Of a stretch of DNA of 10,841 nt, positions 1-6,280 are shown piece after piece. This DNA comes from Phycisphaerae bacterium (lineage in GTDB: Bacteria > Planctomycetota > Phycisphaerae > UBA1845 > Fen-1342), in contig JALHOX010000062.1 of assembly GCA_022842805.1 (NCBI GenBank), positions 3,627-14,467 of the forward strand, given 5' to 3'. Within the stretch, counting starts at the first letter, position 1. Each line of letters starts with the position of its first letter. The notes under the pieces are model-generated. The model had not been told where the DNA came from, searched no databases, and saw only the letters and a list, made by a program, of their open reading frames with translations. The position numbers were made by a program, and so were the translations under genes.

Positions 1-42
1 CGTACGGATGATGCCGAAGCGCCCGCACGCCATTCTTTTTAG
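1..42 (+). CDS. Possible 3' end of an upstream gene (partial)
   Basis: Frame 1 is open from the window edge for 13 codons and ends in TAG at 40-42; the visible tail reads RTDDAEAPARHSF. The stop overlaps the AGGA that would serve as ribosome binding site for the next gene, which starts nine bases after the stop. This tight packing suggests the two genes share a transcript. Thirteen codons are too few to identify a protein, and an open stretch this short can arise by chance, so the call rests mainly on the spacing. Confidence 0.3.
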   Translation, partial: RTDDAEAPARHSF

Positions 43-51
43 GATGCACGC

Positions 52-282
52 ATGACGGTCCTCGCCCCCACGCCGTTTTTGTTCTGGCTGCTGGCCGTCA
101 CCGGAAGCGTCGTCGCCGGCTGGTGGCTCTCCGTCCGGCCGGGCGCCTCGATGCGCGACGTGAACACCCCGGTCGCGGCCCTCTCGATCGTCCTGGCGCT
201 CGTCCTCGCCATGCTCGCCATGTCCGGCCAGAATCTCGACGGATTCCTCGCCGACACCCTCGCCCTCCTCCGCGGCTACTAA
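52..282 (+). CDS. Small two-helix membrane protein, hypothetical
   Basis: This 76-residue protein has two hydrophobic segments, about residues 7-27 and 40-58, separated by a short polar loop with three charges (RPGASMRDVN). A weakly amphipathic tail ends in LLRGY. The pattern is that of a small bitopic or hairpin-type inner-membrane protein. I do not recognise the family. The ATG at 52 is preceded by AGGA at 41-44 with seven bases of spacing, a good ribosome binding site. A hairpin 12 bases after the stop may end the transcript. Its function is unknown; it could be a small subunit of a complex encoded to the left of the window. Confidence 0.6.
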   Translation: MTVLAPTPFLFWLLAVTGSVVAGWWLSVRPGASMRDVNTPVAALSIVLALVLAMLAMSGQNLDGFLADTLALLRGY

Positions 283-294
283 CGACGTCCGCCC

Positions 295-320
295 CGGTTG
301 AACGCAGCGGCGTTCGACCG
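295..320 (+). terminator. Hairpin after the small membrane protein gene
   Basis: Bases 295-305 pair with 310-320 in an 11-bp stem with one G-T wobble, closed by the four-base loop AGCG. It starts 12 bases after the stop of the preceding gene. There is no T-run after it, so this is a terminator-like structure rather than a textbook intrinsic terminator. Confidence 0.4.
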
Positions 321-336
321 TAAGCTACTTGGCCCT

Positions 337-372
337 CGCGAGTCGTCGGCGGCCACCCGTCGACGACCCGCG
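337..372. repeat. Inverted repeat just upstream of tRNA-Ser
   Basis: CGCG plus GTCGTCG (337-340, 342-348) pairs with CGACGAC plus CGCG (361-367, 369-372), giving an 11-bp stem with one internal mismatch and a 12-base loop. It ends nine bases before the tRNA 5' end. It could be a structured leader of the tRNA precursor, part of a terminator region, or chance in GC-rich DNA. I see no convincing -10/-35 pair for the tRNA. Confidence 0.3.
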
Positions 373-381
373 ACGCAACCT

Positions 382-473
382 GGAAAGGTGGCCGAGAGGC
401 TGAAGGCAACGGTTTGCTAAACCGTCGTAGTGACGTTAAGTCGCTACCGGGGGTTCGAATCCCCCCCTTTCCG
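382..473 (+). tRNA. tRNA-Ser (anticodon GCU)
   Basis: A complete class II tRNA cloverleaf is visible. The acceptor stem GGAAAGG (382-388) pairs with CCTTTCC (466-472), with discriminator G473. The anticodon stem is 409-413 with 421-425, and the seven-base loop TTGCTAA holds GCT at 416-418. The long variable arm, 427-434 paired with 440-447 around GTTAA, is the serine class signature. The T stem is GGGGG/CCCCC (449-453, 461-465) around TTCGAAT. It decodes AGC and AGU. The 3' CCA is not encoded, so it must be added after transcription. The next gene converges on it from the minus strand, with 85 bases between in which I see nothing notable. Confidence 0.97.
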
Positions 474-558
474 ATCGCTTGATCTCCGCCCCGCAGTTCC
501 CGCCCAGATCTGCAACCAACCGCCCCCACCATCCGCCCCGAACGCCCCCGTCGCAAAG

Positions 559-3087
559 TCACGGCCCAGCGACAACCCGCGCCGACGCCCACGTCACCTC
601 GATCGGCGGCCCCTCCGTCCCCCGAGACGCCGCAGCCGCGCCCCGCGTCGCCGCCAACTGCAGCTTTCTCGCCGCGCCCAGTGGCACATCAATCGCCGCC
701 GGAAAATTTCCCGCGTCCGTCGCCGTCAGCTCATAGACCATCTCGCCATCCAGCCACACCTGCACCCGCACCGGCTCCTCAACCGAATAGCCCGTGGCCC
801 CCAGCGCCGCCTCAAACCGCTCAAAGCCCGGCGGCAGCGCAATCTCCACCTTGCTATCCCCACGCTGCGCGATGCCACGCAGGTGCGACTGGCTCCCGGC
901 CCTCAGCGTGCCGCCCCGCAGCGACTTGTTGCACTGAAACACCGGCTGCCCGCCCAACGCCGCGGCTCCCTCGTCCGCCGCCGCCCGCGGCGACAAATCG
1001 CAGAGATAGCGAATCTCGCCCGGCAAGGCGGCATTCGGACCGTCCGCCGCCCCATTCTCCGCCGCCGCGCTGCGCGAGGCCGCCGGCGCGGCGTCGCGAA
1101 TGCGAAAGACCAGATACTTCGCGTCGTCGCACTCGTCATACTTCTGGCACGGATAGATCAACTCGGCAAACTCGACGTCCTTCGCCAGTTGCCGCGAGAG
1201 CGGCTTGTGGTCGTCGTCGACGATCACATAGCGAGCTCGAAAATGATCGCGAATGTCGTGCAGATCGACGCGAATCTCCTCGTCGCGTGCCTTTTTCCCG
1301 CCCCGCGCCCGCCAGTGAATCCTGCTGTTCGCCGGAGCCTGGCCGCGCGTCACCTTCACATACCGCTCCCACAAATCGGGCCGCCGATCCTGCGTAAACT
1401 TCGGATCCAGCCCGACGATGTAGTGGTTCTTCGAGTTGTGATAAAAGTAAACGCCGAAGCAGTCCCAATCGTCGGTGAAGATGATGTCCCCCGGCTTCGA
1501 GTCCGCCTCGATCGCGGCCATCATCTTCTTGATCGCGGTCGTGTCATAGTCCGATCGCAAGTCGTTGCGTGTGCTCGCCAGAGCCGGGGCCGCGACCGAG
1601 ATCGTGCAGACCAGCAGCATCACCGTCACCAGCACCGCGTCTCCCAGCCGCGCGAAATAGCGCATCGGACTCAGCCGCGGCAGATCCACCGCCCGCAGCC
1701 ACGCCATCGCCGCAACCAGCAGCACCGCCGCCCGAAAGCGCGTGTCGAGCAACAGCTCGCGGGCCGGCTCAAAGCGCGGCTGTCGAAACCACGACGACAC
1801 GTAAGGCACATCGCTGTAGACCACCATCGCCGCGAATACGCCCAGCAGCCCCAGCCCGACCCAGATCGCAATGGCCCGCGCCATGATCGCAGGCTCCGGC
1901 TCATCCTCGGTGTCGCGGGCCCACCATTCGGCGACTTTCGCCAACACCGGCCCCGCCAACGCCGCCGCCGACAGCCAGCCGAACGCCGGCCAATACTCGA
2001 TGAATCGCCGCGCCTTGCACGTCAGAAGCAAAAAGCCGAAGTTGAGGACGAGCATCGCCGTCTCAGGCCCGCTCAGCGTCGGACCAAAGCGCAGCCGCAG
2101 CAGCAGCGCCAGCGACCAAACCGCCAGCAGCGGACCGGCCATTTCGATAAACCACCACACGCCCTGATAAGGCTTCCACTCCTGCCCCACTTCAATGTCC
2201 GGCGAAAGCCCCGTGCCGAACACCTGCAGCAGCAAAAACTCGTACATGCCGCTGGCATAGGGATAGCCGAAGACGCCGATCAGCCAGCCGATCGCGCACG
2301 ACGCCAGCATCTTGATGGAAAAGCGCCGATCGCCCGCCGGCCCGATGAAATCGCAGGCGAAGAACACCGCCACAATCACCCCCGCGAACATCACACCGCC
2401 CAGGTAAAGCTGGTTGTAGAGCGCGATCGTAACCCCCGCCGCGATCGCGCGCCGCGTCGTCAAAAAGTAGCACAGCAGCAGCATCAGCATCAGCGACGGC
2501 GCAATCGCCCGCACATATCCCAGCCGCAGGAAAAACTGGTGCGGCAAAATGAGCACCAGCGCGAACCAGAGCCAGCGATAGGGCACGCCCAAATGGCGCA
2601 TCAGCAGATTCGCGATCACCAAAATGCCGCCGAAACAAGCCGCGACCGCCCAGCGACCGCCCGCCAAAATGTCGCCGGTCAACAGCTTCGCCACCCCCAG
2701 AAACGGCAACAGCAACACGTGAAAGCCGAAGTGGTGGCTGACAAACTTGTCGCTCGATTGACGAAAATAGACGAACTGCAGCCAGGGAAACTCCTGCGTC
2801 GCGCCGATCGTCGGCAGCAGCGACGCCATCTTGGTGTGATACCACCCGTCGTGGTCGCGCACGCCGATCAGATCGCCATTCGCCCCGCCGGGCTTGGTCT
2901 GCAAAAAGGTCAGGAACAGAAATCCCGCCGCCAACAGCGCCAGAGACTCCGCCCAGATGCCGACCCACGCCGGCCACAGCAAATCATCGGCCGGCGTGCG
3001 GAGACCCCGTGGCGCCGCATCGCCCGCGACGGGCGTCGCGCGCGGGTCCGGGGCCGGCTGGGCGTTCGGTGGCGTGTGGCGGGTCAT
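559..3087 (-). CDS. Multi-pass GT-C-like membrane glycosyltransferase with C-terminal NPCBM-like domain
   Basis: The protein is 842 residues from the ATG at 3087. After a proline-rich cytoplasmic N-terminus (1-36) come roughly ten to twelve hydrophobic segments between residues 40 and 505. The first outside loop carries DHDGWYH at 78-84, placed like the acidic DxD loop and DxxYH motif of GT-C enzymes (STT3, PMT, ArnT). RRFIEYWP lies at 360-367. Residues 510-665 form a soluble region starting with DYDTT and including DIIFTDDWD at 534-542, typical of the extracytoplasmic part of such enzymes. Residues 690-838 (YLCDLSP, LRGIAQ, FERFEAALG, VWLDGEMVYE, VTWASA) match the pattern of an NPCBM carbohydrate-binding jelly roll. 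GT-C enzymes transfer sugar from a polyprenyl-phosphate donor outside the cytoplasm. The family assignment is by pattern only. Start choice is uncertain: ATG 3114, GTG 3111 and TTG 3135 are in frame, and none has a clear ribosome binding site. Confidence 0.7.
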   Translation of the reverse strand: MTRHTPPNAQPAPDPRATPVAGDAAPRGLRTPADDLLWPAWVGIWAESLALLAAGFLFLTFLQTKPGGANGDLIGVRDHDGWYHTKMASLLPTIGATQEFPWLQFVYFRQSSDKFVSHHFGFHVLLLPFLGVAKLLTGDILAGGRWAVAACFGGILVIANLLMRHLGVPYRWLWFALVLILPHQFFLRLGYVRAIAPSLMLMLLLCYFLTTRRAIAAGVTIALYNQLYLGGVMFAGVIVAVFFACDFIGPAGDRRFSIKMLASCAIGWLIGVFGYPYASGMYEFLLLQVFGTGLSPDIEVGQEWKPYQGVWWFIEMAGPLLAVWSLALLLRLRFGPTLSGPETAMLVLNFGFLLLTCKARRFIEYWPAFGWLSAAALAGPVLAKVAEWWARDTEDEPEPAIMARAIAIWVGLGLLGVFAAMVVYSDVPYVSSWFRQPRFEPARELLLDTRFRAAVLLVAAMAWLRAVDLPRLSPMRYFARLGDAVLVTVMLLVCTISVAAPALASTRNDLRSDYDTTAIKKMMAAIEADSKPGDIIFTDDWDCFGVYFYHNSKNHYIVGLDPKFTQDRRPDLWERYVKVTRGQAPANSRIHWRARGGKKARDEEIRVDLHDIRDHFRARYVIVDDDHKPLSRQLAKDVEFAELIYPCQKYDECDDAKYLVFRIRDAAPAASRSAAAENGAADGPNAALPGEIRYLCDLSPRAAADEGAAALGGQPVFQCNKSLRGGTLRAGSQSHLRGIAQRGDSKVEIALPPGFERFEAALGATGYSVEEPVRVQVWLDGEMVYELTATDAGNFPAAIDVPLGAARKLQLAATRGAAAASRGTEGPPIEVTWASARVVAGP

Positions 3088-3229
3088 TGGCTGCGCTGTC
3101 AGGTTAGGCACCATGCGCCAGCAGAGGCGCAACAACCATTCTGACGTACATCGCCGCGCCCGTCACGCGCGACGCAAGGTTGCTTGGCAGCGGCCGACGG
3201 CTCGCCGGCCGACGGACCCGGTGCAAATA

Positions 3230-3252
3230 GCGACCGGCGCTCCGCCGGCCGC
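3230..3252 (-). terminator. GC-rich hairpin at the end of the GT2 gene
   Basis: Bases 3230-3239 pair with 3243-3252 in a 10-bp stem with one wobble and a CTC loop. On the minus strand it begins at the last base of the GT2 stop codon and is followed by TATTTGC, so there is no real U-tract. It may end or weaken transcription between the two glycosyltransferase genes, or stabilise the upstream message. Next to it, GGCCGACGG is repeated directly at 3192-3200 and 3207-3215. Confidence 0.35.
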
Positions 3253-3989
3253 TACTTCTTCCCCTCGCGCTTAATCTCGCGATAGAGCGTGAAAAGCTCG
3301 CGGAAGGCGCGCAGGATGACGCTCAGCTTGGCCCCGGTCTGCTGGCCTGCGGTGCGCGGGTAGTGATTCACGCCCATTTGCCGCACGCGGTAGCCCAGGT
3401 TGGTGGCCTTGGCCAACACTTCCGTGTCGATCAGCGCCCCGGTGCTCTTCATCGTGATCTGCTGAAACAGCGTTCGCGGATAGAGCTTGAACGCGCAATC
3501 CACATCCCGAATCTTGAACCCAAAGAGAAAATTCACCAGCCGCCCCCAGGCCCACGCATTCATCTTCCGCTTCAGCGGGTCGCTGCGCTTGATGCGATAA
3601 CACGAAACGATCGTCTTCGAACTCGGGTCGGCCGTGTCCAGCAGCTCCAGCAGTTTCGGCAATTCCGCCACGTCAAACTGCCCATCGCCGTCGGTGTAAA
3701 AGACCCAGTCCTTGGTGGCTTCGACAAAGCCGCGGCTGAGCGCTCCGCCATAGCCGCGATTCGGCCGATTATGGGCGACCCGCACGCCGGGAATCTCGCC
3801 CGCCAACCGGTCGGCGATCTCGCCGGTGCGGTCCTTCGACCCGTCGTTGACGATCACGACTTCGAGATCATCAGTCACCATCCGCCCCGCCGCAACCGCC
3901 GCCCGCGTGACACGCTCGACGTTGCCCTCCTCGTTGTAACACGGAAACGTGATCGTCAGCGAAGGAAGCTTGCGGGGGGCGTCGGCCAT
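3252..3989 (-). CDS. Family 2 glycosyltransferase, DPM1-like polyprenyl-phosphate sugar synthase
   Basis: This 245-residue GT-A fold enzyme begins LTITFPCYNEEGNVE (11-25), has NDGSKD at 48-53, NRGYGGALSRG at 77-87 and the metal-binding DGDGQFD at 100-106. RDVDCAFKLYPR lies at 161-172 and GALIDTE at 184-190. This order is that of dolichyl/undecaprenyl-phosphate mannose or glucose synthases, which move a sugar from a nucleotide donor to a polyprenyl phosphate on the cytoplasmic face. It has no C-terminal membrane helices, so it would bind the membrane peripherally or through the basic tail (REIKREGKK). It lies 164 bases upstream of the GT-C-like gene on the same strand, a natural donor-acceptor pair. 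The ATG at 3989 has only a weak GAG upstream; the open frame beyond it is antisense to the next gene's Asn-rich repeat and is not protein-like. The sugar cannot be told from sequence. Confidence 0.88.
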   Translation of the reverse strand: MADAPRKLPSLTITFPCYNEEGNVERVTRAAVAAGRMVTDDLEVVIVNDGSKDRTGEIADRLAGEIPGVRVAHNRPNRGYGGALSRGFVEATKDWVFYTDGDGQFDVAELPKLLELLDTADPSSKTIVSCYRIKRSDPLKRKMNAWAWGRLVNFLFGFKIRDVDCAFKLYPRTLFQQITMKSTGALIDTEVLAKATNLGYRVRQMGVNHYPRTAGQQTGAKLSVILRAFRELFTLYREIKREGKK

Positions 3990-4101
3990 ATCTCGATTCG
4001 CTCGCGCGGCGTGGGCCCGGCCGAACACCAGCCGCGCTGGCAATTCGACCCACAGGGGGCTCGCCCCGGACGCGCTGTCGGCGTCGCCCCGTTCATTGCC
4101 G

Positions 4102-4107
4102 ATAATA
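4102..4107 (-). promoter_or_regulatory. Possible -10 element upstream of the GT2 gene
   Basis: Read on the minus strand this is TATTAT (5 of 6 to consensus), the most A/T-rich point of the 253-base divergent region, about 115 bases before the GT2 start. A -35 is poor: TTGGAC lies upstream but with only 14 bases of spacing. The same spot reads GATAAT on the plus strand and could equally serve the lipoprotein gene. Confidence 0.2.
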
Positions 4108-4146
4108 CAGCCGCCACGCCTGTCCAACGATCTACCGTTACGATCA

Positions 4147-4160
4147 GCCGTTGAAACGGC
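4147..4160. promoter_or_regulatory. Perfect palindrome in the divergent promoter region
   Basis: GCCGTT-GA-AACGGC is a perfect 6+6 inverted repeat with a two-base centre, lying between the divergently transcribed GT2 and lipoprotein genes. The shape suits a dimeric repressor or activator site. A second, purely G+C hairpin follows at 4197-4211. No regulator gene is in the window, so the role is inferred from position and symmetry only. Confidence 0.25.
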
Positions 4161-4242
4161 GGCTTGGGGAACCGTACAGTGATAGGCGGAAGTCGGGCGC
4201 CGCGGCGGCGCTGTCGACATTCCTGCCGGATGTGGGTGAAGC

Positions 4243-6084
4243 GTGCGGAGATTCTTCTCGTCCAGCCTGATCGTCGGAATCGCCATCGGCTTGATCGTCC
4301 TGCCCGCTTGCGTGCCCCAGCCCGCACCGAGCGTCCCGATCGGCGGCGGCGGCGGCGGTTCGCTCACGCCCCCGCCCGCCAGCAATTCCAATCGAAACGC
4401 CAACCGCAACGCGAATCGAAACTCGAACAGCACCGATTCGGGACCGCCTCGCCCTAACACAAACAGCAACGCGAACGCCAACACAAATACGAACGTCAAC
4501 GCCAACCAAAACGCGAACGCCAACGCGAACCAGAACACCAACGTCAACGCCAACGACAATGTGAACGCGAATCAGCGCGTTCCCGGCTCCCCGCTCATCA
4601 CCGCCTTCGCCGACGCCATCACCCCCGAGTGCACCATCTTCCGCAGCAATCAGTTCACGCTGGTCGAAGGCAACGCGCCGGTCACCTGGAGCATCCGCAG
4701 CGGCCCGCCCGGCATGACCATCTCCTCCGCCTCGCGCCGCGTCACCTGGAACGCTCCCAATTTCGGCTTCCTCGGCACCTACACCGTGCAGGTCGCCGCC
4801 ACCAACGCGCTCGGCGAAGACCTCGAAGATTTCGTCATCACCGTCGAGCCCCTCTTTGATCGCATCCTCGAGCGCCTCAGCAACTCGCTCATCGGCGCCG
4901 TGCCCGACAAGGAAAGCACCAGCGTCTCGCTCTCCTCCGACGGAAATCTCGTCGTCTTCCAGAGCGACGCCACCAATCTCGTCGCCAATGACACCAACGG
5001 CGTCGTCGACGTCTTCCTGCTCGATCGCGCCGCCGGCGAACTCCGACGCCTCAGCCTCACCAGCACCGGCGACCAGCTCACCGTCCCCTCGATCACGCCC
5101 GTCATCGCCGCCGACGGCGACTTCGTCGCCTTTCAGACATTCTCCGGCGCGCTGGCCCCCGACGACTCCAACAACAGTGCCGACGTCTTCGTCGTCGACC
5201 TCGTCGCCGACACCATCGAGCTCGTCAGCCGCGCCAGCGACGGCACCCTCGGCGTCAGTGGCGCAACCGACCCGGCCATCTCCGCCGACGGCCGCTTCGT
5301 CGCCTTCGCCAGCCTCTCGAGCAATCTCGTCGCCGCCGACACCAATCAGGCCAGCGACATCTTCGTCCGCGATCGTCAGACCGGAACCACCACCCGAGTC
5401 AGCATCGCGACCGGCGGCGCCGAGGCCGACGGCCTGAGCCGCAGCCCCGCCATCTCGCCCAACGGGCGCATCGTCGCTTTCGTCAGCGAGGCCACAAACC
5501 TCGTCGCCGACGACGCCAACGCCGCCCTCGACGTCTTCGTCCACGACCGAGACACCGGCGAAACCACCCGCGTCGCCCTCGGCCCCGCCAACGCCGAAAT
5601 CGTCGAGGGCGCCGACGGCCCCTCGATCACCGGCGCCAACGGCGAGTTCATTACCTTCATCACCCGCGGCTCTCTCGCAACCACCGACGTCAACGGCCTC
5701 TCCGACGTCTACCTGCGAAACCGCCTCACCGGCGTCGTCACGCTGGTCAGCGCCGCGCCCAACGGCTTCGCGGGCAACGAAGCTTCGACCTTCGCCCGCA
5801 TCTCACCCGACGGCAACTTCGTCGCCTTCGAGAGCCAGGCCGCCGACCTCGTCGCCGGCGACCCCAACAACAATCTGATCGATATCTTCGTCCGCAACCT
5901 CTCCGCCGGCACGACCCAGCTCGTCAGCCTCAACGACGACCTCGAATCGGGCAATGGCGCCAGCTTCCGCCCCGCCATCGCCCGCAACGGCGTCTTCGTC
6001 GCCTTCGAAAGCAAAGCCGACAACCTGACCTGCCCAGACGACTTCGATTTCACCGACATTTTCGGCAAGCCGCTCTTGCCCTAA
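4243..6084 (+). CDS. Secreted lipoprotein: Asn-rich tether, Ig-like domain and seven-unit PD40/TolB-type beta-propeller
   Basis: The 613-residue product starts with basic residues and a hydrophobic stretch ending in lipobox LPAC (20-23), so C23 should be lipidated. A Gly/Pro spacer (28-46) and a low-complexity Asn-X stretch (48-111) follow. Residues 116-202 look like an Ig/cadherin-like domain (PVTWSIRSGPPGM, GTYTVQVAATNALG). Residues 205-606 hold seven repeats of about 57 residues, each with a SxDGxFVAF strand, a DxNxxxD[IV]F loop and a TGxTxRVS strand. Unit seven lacks its last strand, while FDRILERLSN at 205-214 could supply it, closing a seven-bladed ring. Such propellers bind ligands or partner proteins at the cell surface; no enzymatic residues are recognisable. 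The start is GTG at 4243, preceded by GGGTGA at 4234-4239. C-ending codons dominate. The gene stands alone, divergent from the GT2 gene and convergent with anmK. Confidence 0.9.
   Translation: MRRFFSSSLIVGIAIGLIVLPACVPQPAPSVPIGGGGGGSLTPPPASNSNRNANRNANRNSNSTDSGPPRPNTNSNANANTNTNVNANQNANANANQNTNVNANDNVNANQRVPGSPLITAFADAITPECTIFRSNQFTLVEGNAPVTWSIRSGPPGMTISSASRRVTWNAPNFGFLGTYTVQVAATNALGEDLEDFVITVEPLFDRILERLSNSLIGAVPDKESTSVSLSSDGNLVVFQSDATNLVANDTNGVVDVFLLDRAAGELRRLSLTSTGDQLTVPSITPVIAADGDFVAFQTFSGALAPDDSNNSADVFVVDLVADTIELVSRASDGTLGVSGATDPAISADGRFVAFASLSSNLVAADTNQASDIFVRDRQTGTTTRVSIATGGAEADGLSRSPAISPNGRIVAFVSEATNLVADDANAALDVFVHDRDTGETTRVALGPANAEIVEGADGPSITGANGEFITFITRGSLATTDVNGLSDVYLRNRLTGVVTLVSAAPNGFAGNEASTFARISPDGNFVAFESQAADLVAGDPNNNLIDIFVRNLSAGTTQLVSLNDDLESGNGASFRPAIARNGVFVAFESKADNLTCPDDFDFTDIFGKPLLP
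4384..4575 (+). repeat. Asn-X codon repeat within the lipoprotein gene
   Basis: About 64 codons in which AAC or AAT alternates with codons for Ala, Arg, Ser, Thr, Val, Gln or Asp, interrupted once by a DSGPPRP stretch at residues 65-71. The DNA is an imperfect AACGCN hexamer array. It encodes the flexible linker between the lipid anchor and the folded domains. Such arrays can change length by slippage in units of six bases without breaking the frame. Confidence 0.85.
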
Positions 6085-6089
6085 ACACT

Positions 6090-6135
6090 CGAGCACACAG
6101 CGCGCCGTTTCGGATCCCTTCCGGCGCGCCGCTCG
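6090..6135 (+). terminator. Strong hairpin after the lipoprotein gene
   Basis: GCGCGCCG (6100-6107) pairs perfectly with CGGCGCGC (6122-6129) around a 14-base loop. Outside it CGAGC (6090-6094) pairs with GCTCG (6131-6135) across an uneven bulge. It starts six bases after the stop codon and sits between two convergent genes, so it could act in both directions. There is no T-run, so intrinsic termination is uncertain. Confidence 0.5.
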
Positions 6136-6241
6136 ATCAACGCTGTCAGCGGTCAGGTTTCATGTGTCGGGGGGATGGCGAATCAATGAGGACCGCGAAA
6201 CGATCGGGTTAACGAATCAACATTCGCGCCCGCGGCGAACG

Positions 6242-6273
6242 CTTCTGCATTTTTCATTCTGCATTCTGCATTT
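6242..6273. repeat. Short tandem heptamer repeat (ATTCTGC) between convergent genes
   Basis: ATTCTGC occurs twice in tandem at 6256-6262 and 6263-6269, followed by ATTT. A related CTTCTGCA lies at 6242-6249, separated by a T-run and C. The patch is A/T-rich against its G+C-rich surroundings and begins just after the anmK stop (read on the minus strand). It resembles the short tandem heptamer repeats scattered through some bacterial genomes. On the minus strand it gives purine-rich GCAGAAT units. Confidence 0.6.
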
Positions 6274-6280
6274 CTTCCAA

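Noticed and set aside
382..558. tRNA-Ser as an attachment site of an integrated element
   Set aside because: There is no integrase, no second copy of the tRNA 3' end in the window and no shift in composition downstream.
430..3144. A 904-codon open frame on the plus strand, opposite the GT-C-like gene
   Set aside because: Its translation is dominated by Arg, Gln, His and Pro with no domain pattern. The minus strand gives a clear membrane protein with family motifs. Long antisense frames are expected when G+C at third positions is high.
3990..4559. N-terminal extension of the GT2 reading frame beyond its ATG at 3989
   Set aside because: The extension is antisense to the lipoprotein's signal and Asn-rich region and reads as Leu/Phe/Val repeats. 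It is not homologous in pattern to glycosyltransferases, which begin at LTITFPCYNE.
4144..5544. A 466-codon minus-strand frame opposite the lipoprotein gene, rich in Gly, Asp, Glu and Val
   Set aside because: The repetitive GDEVAVGGD-like content is simply the antisense of the propeller repeats and the Asn-X linker; there is no independent start signal.
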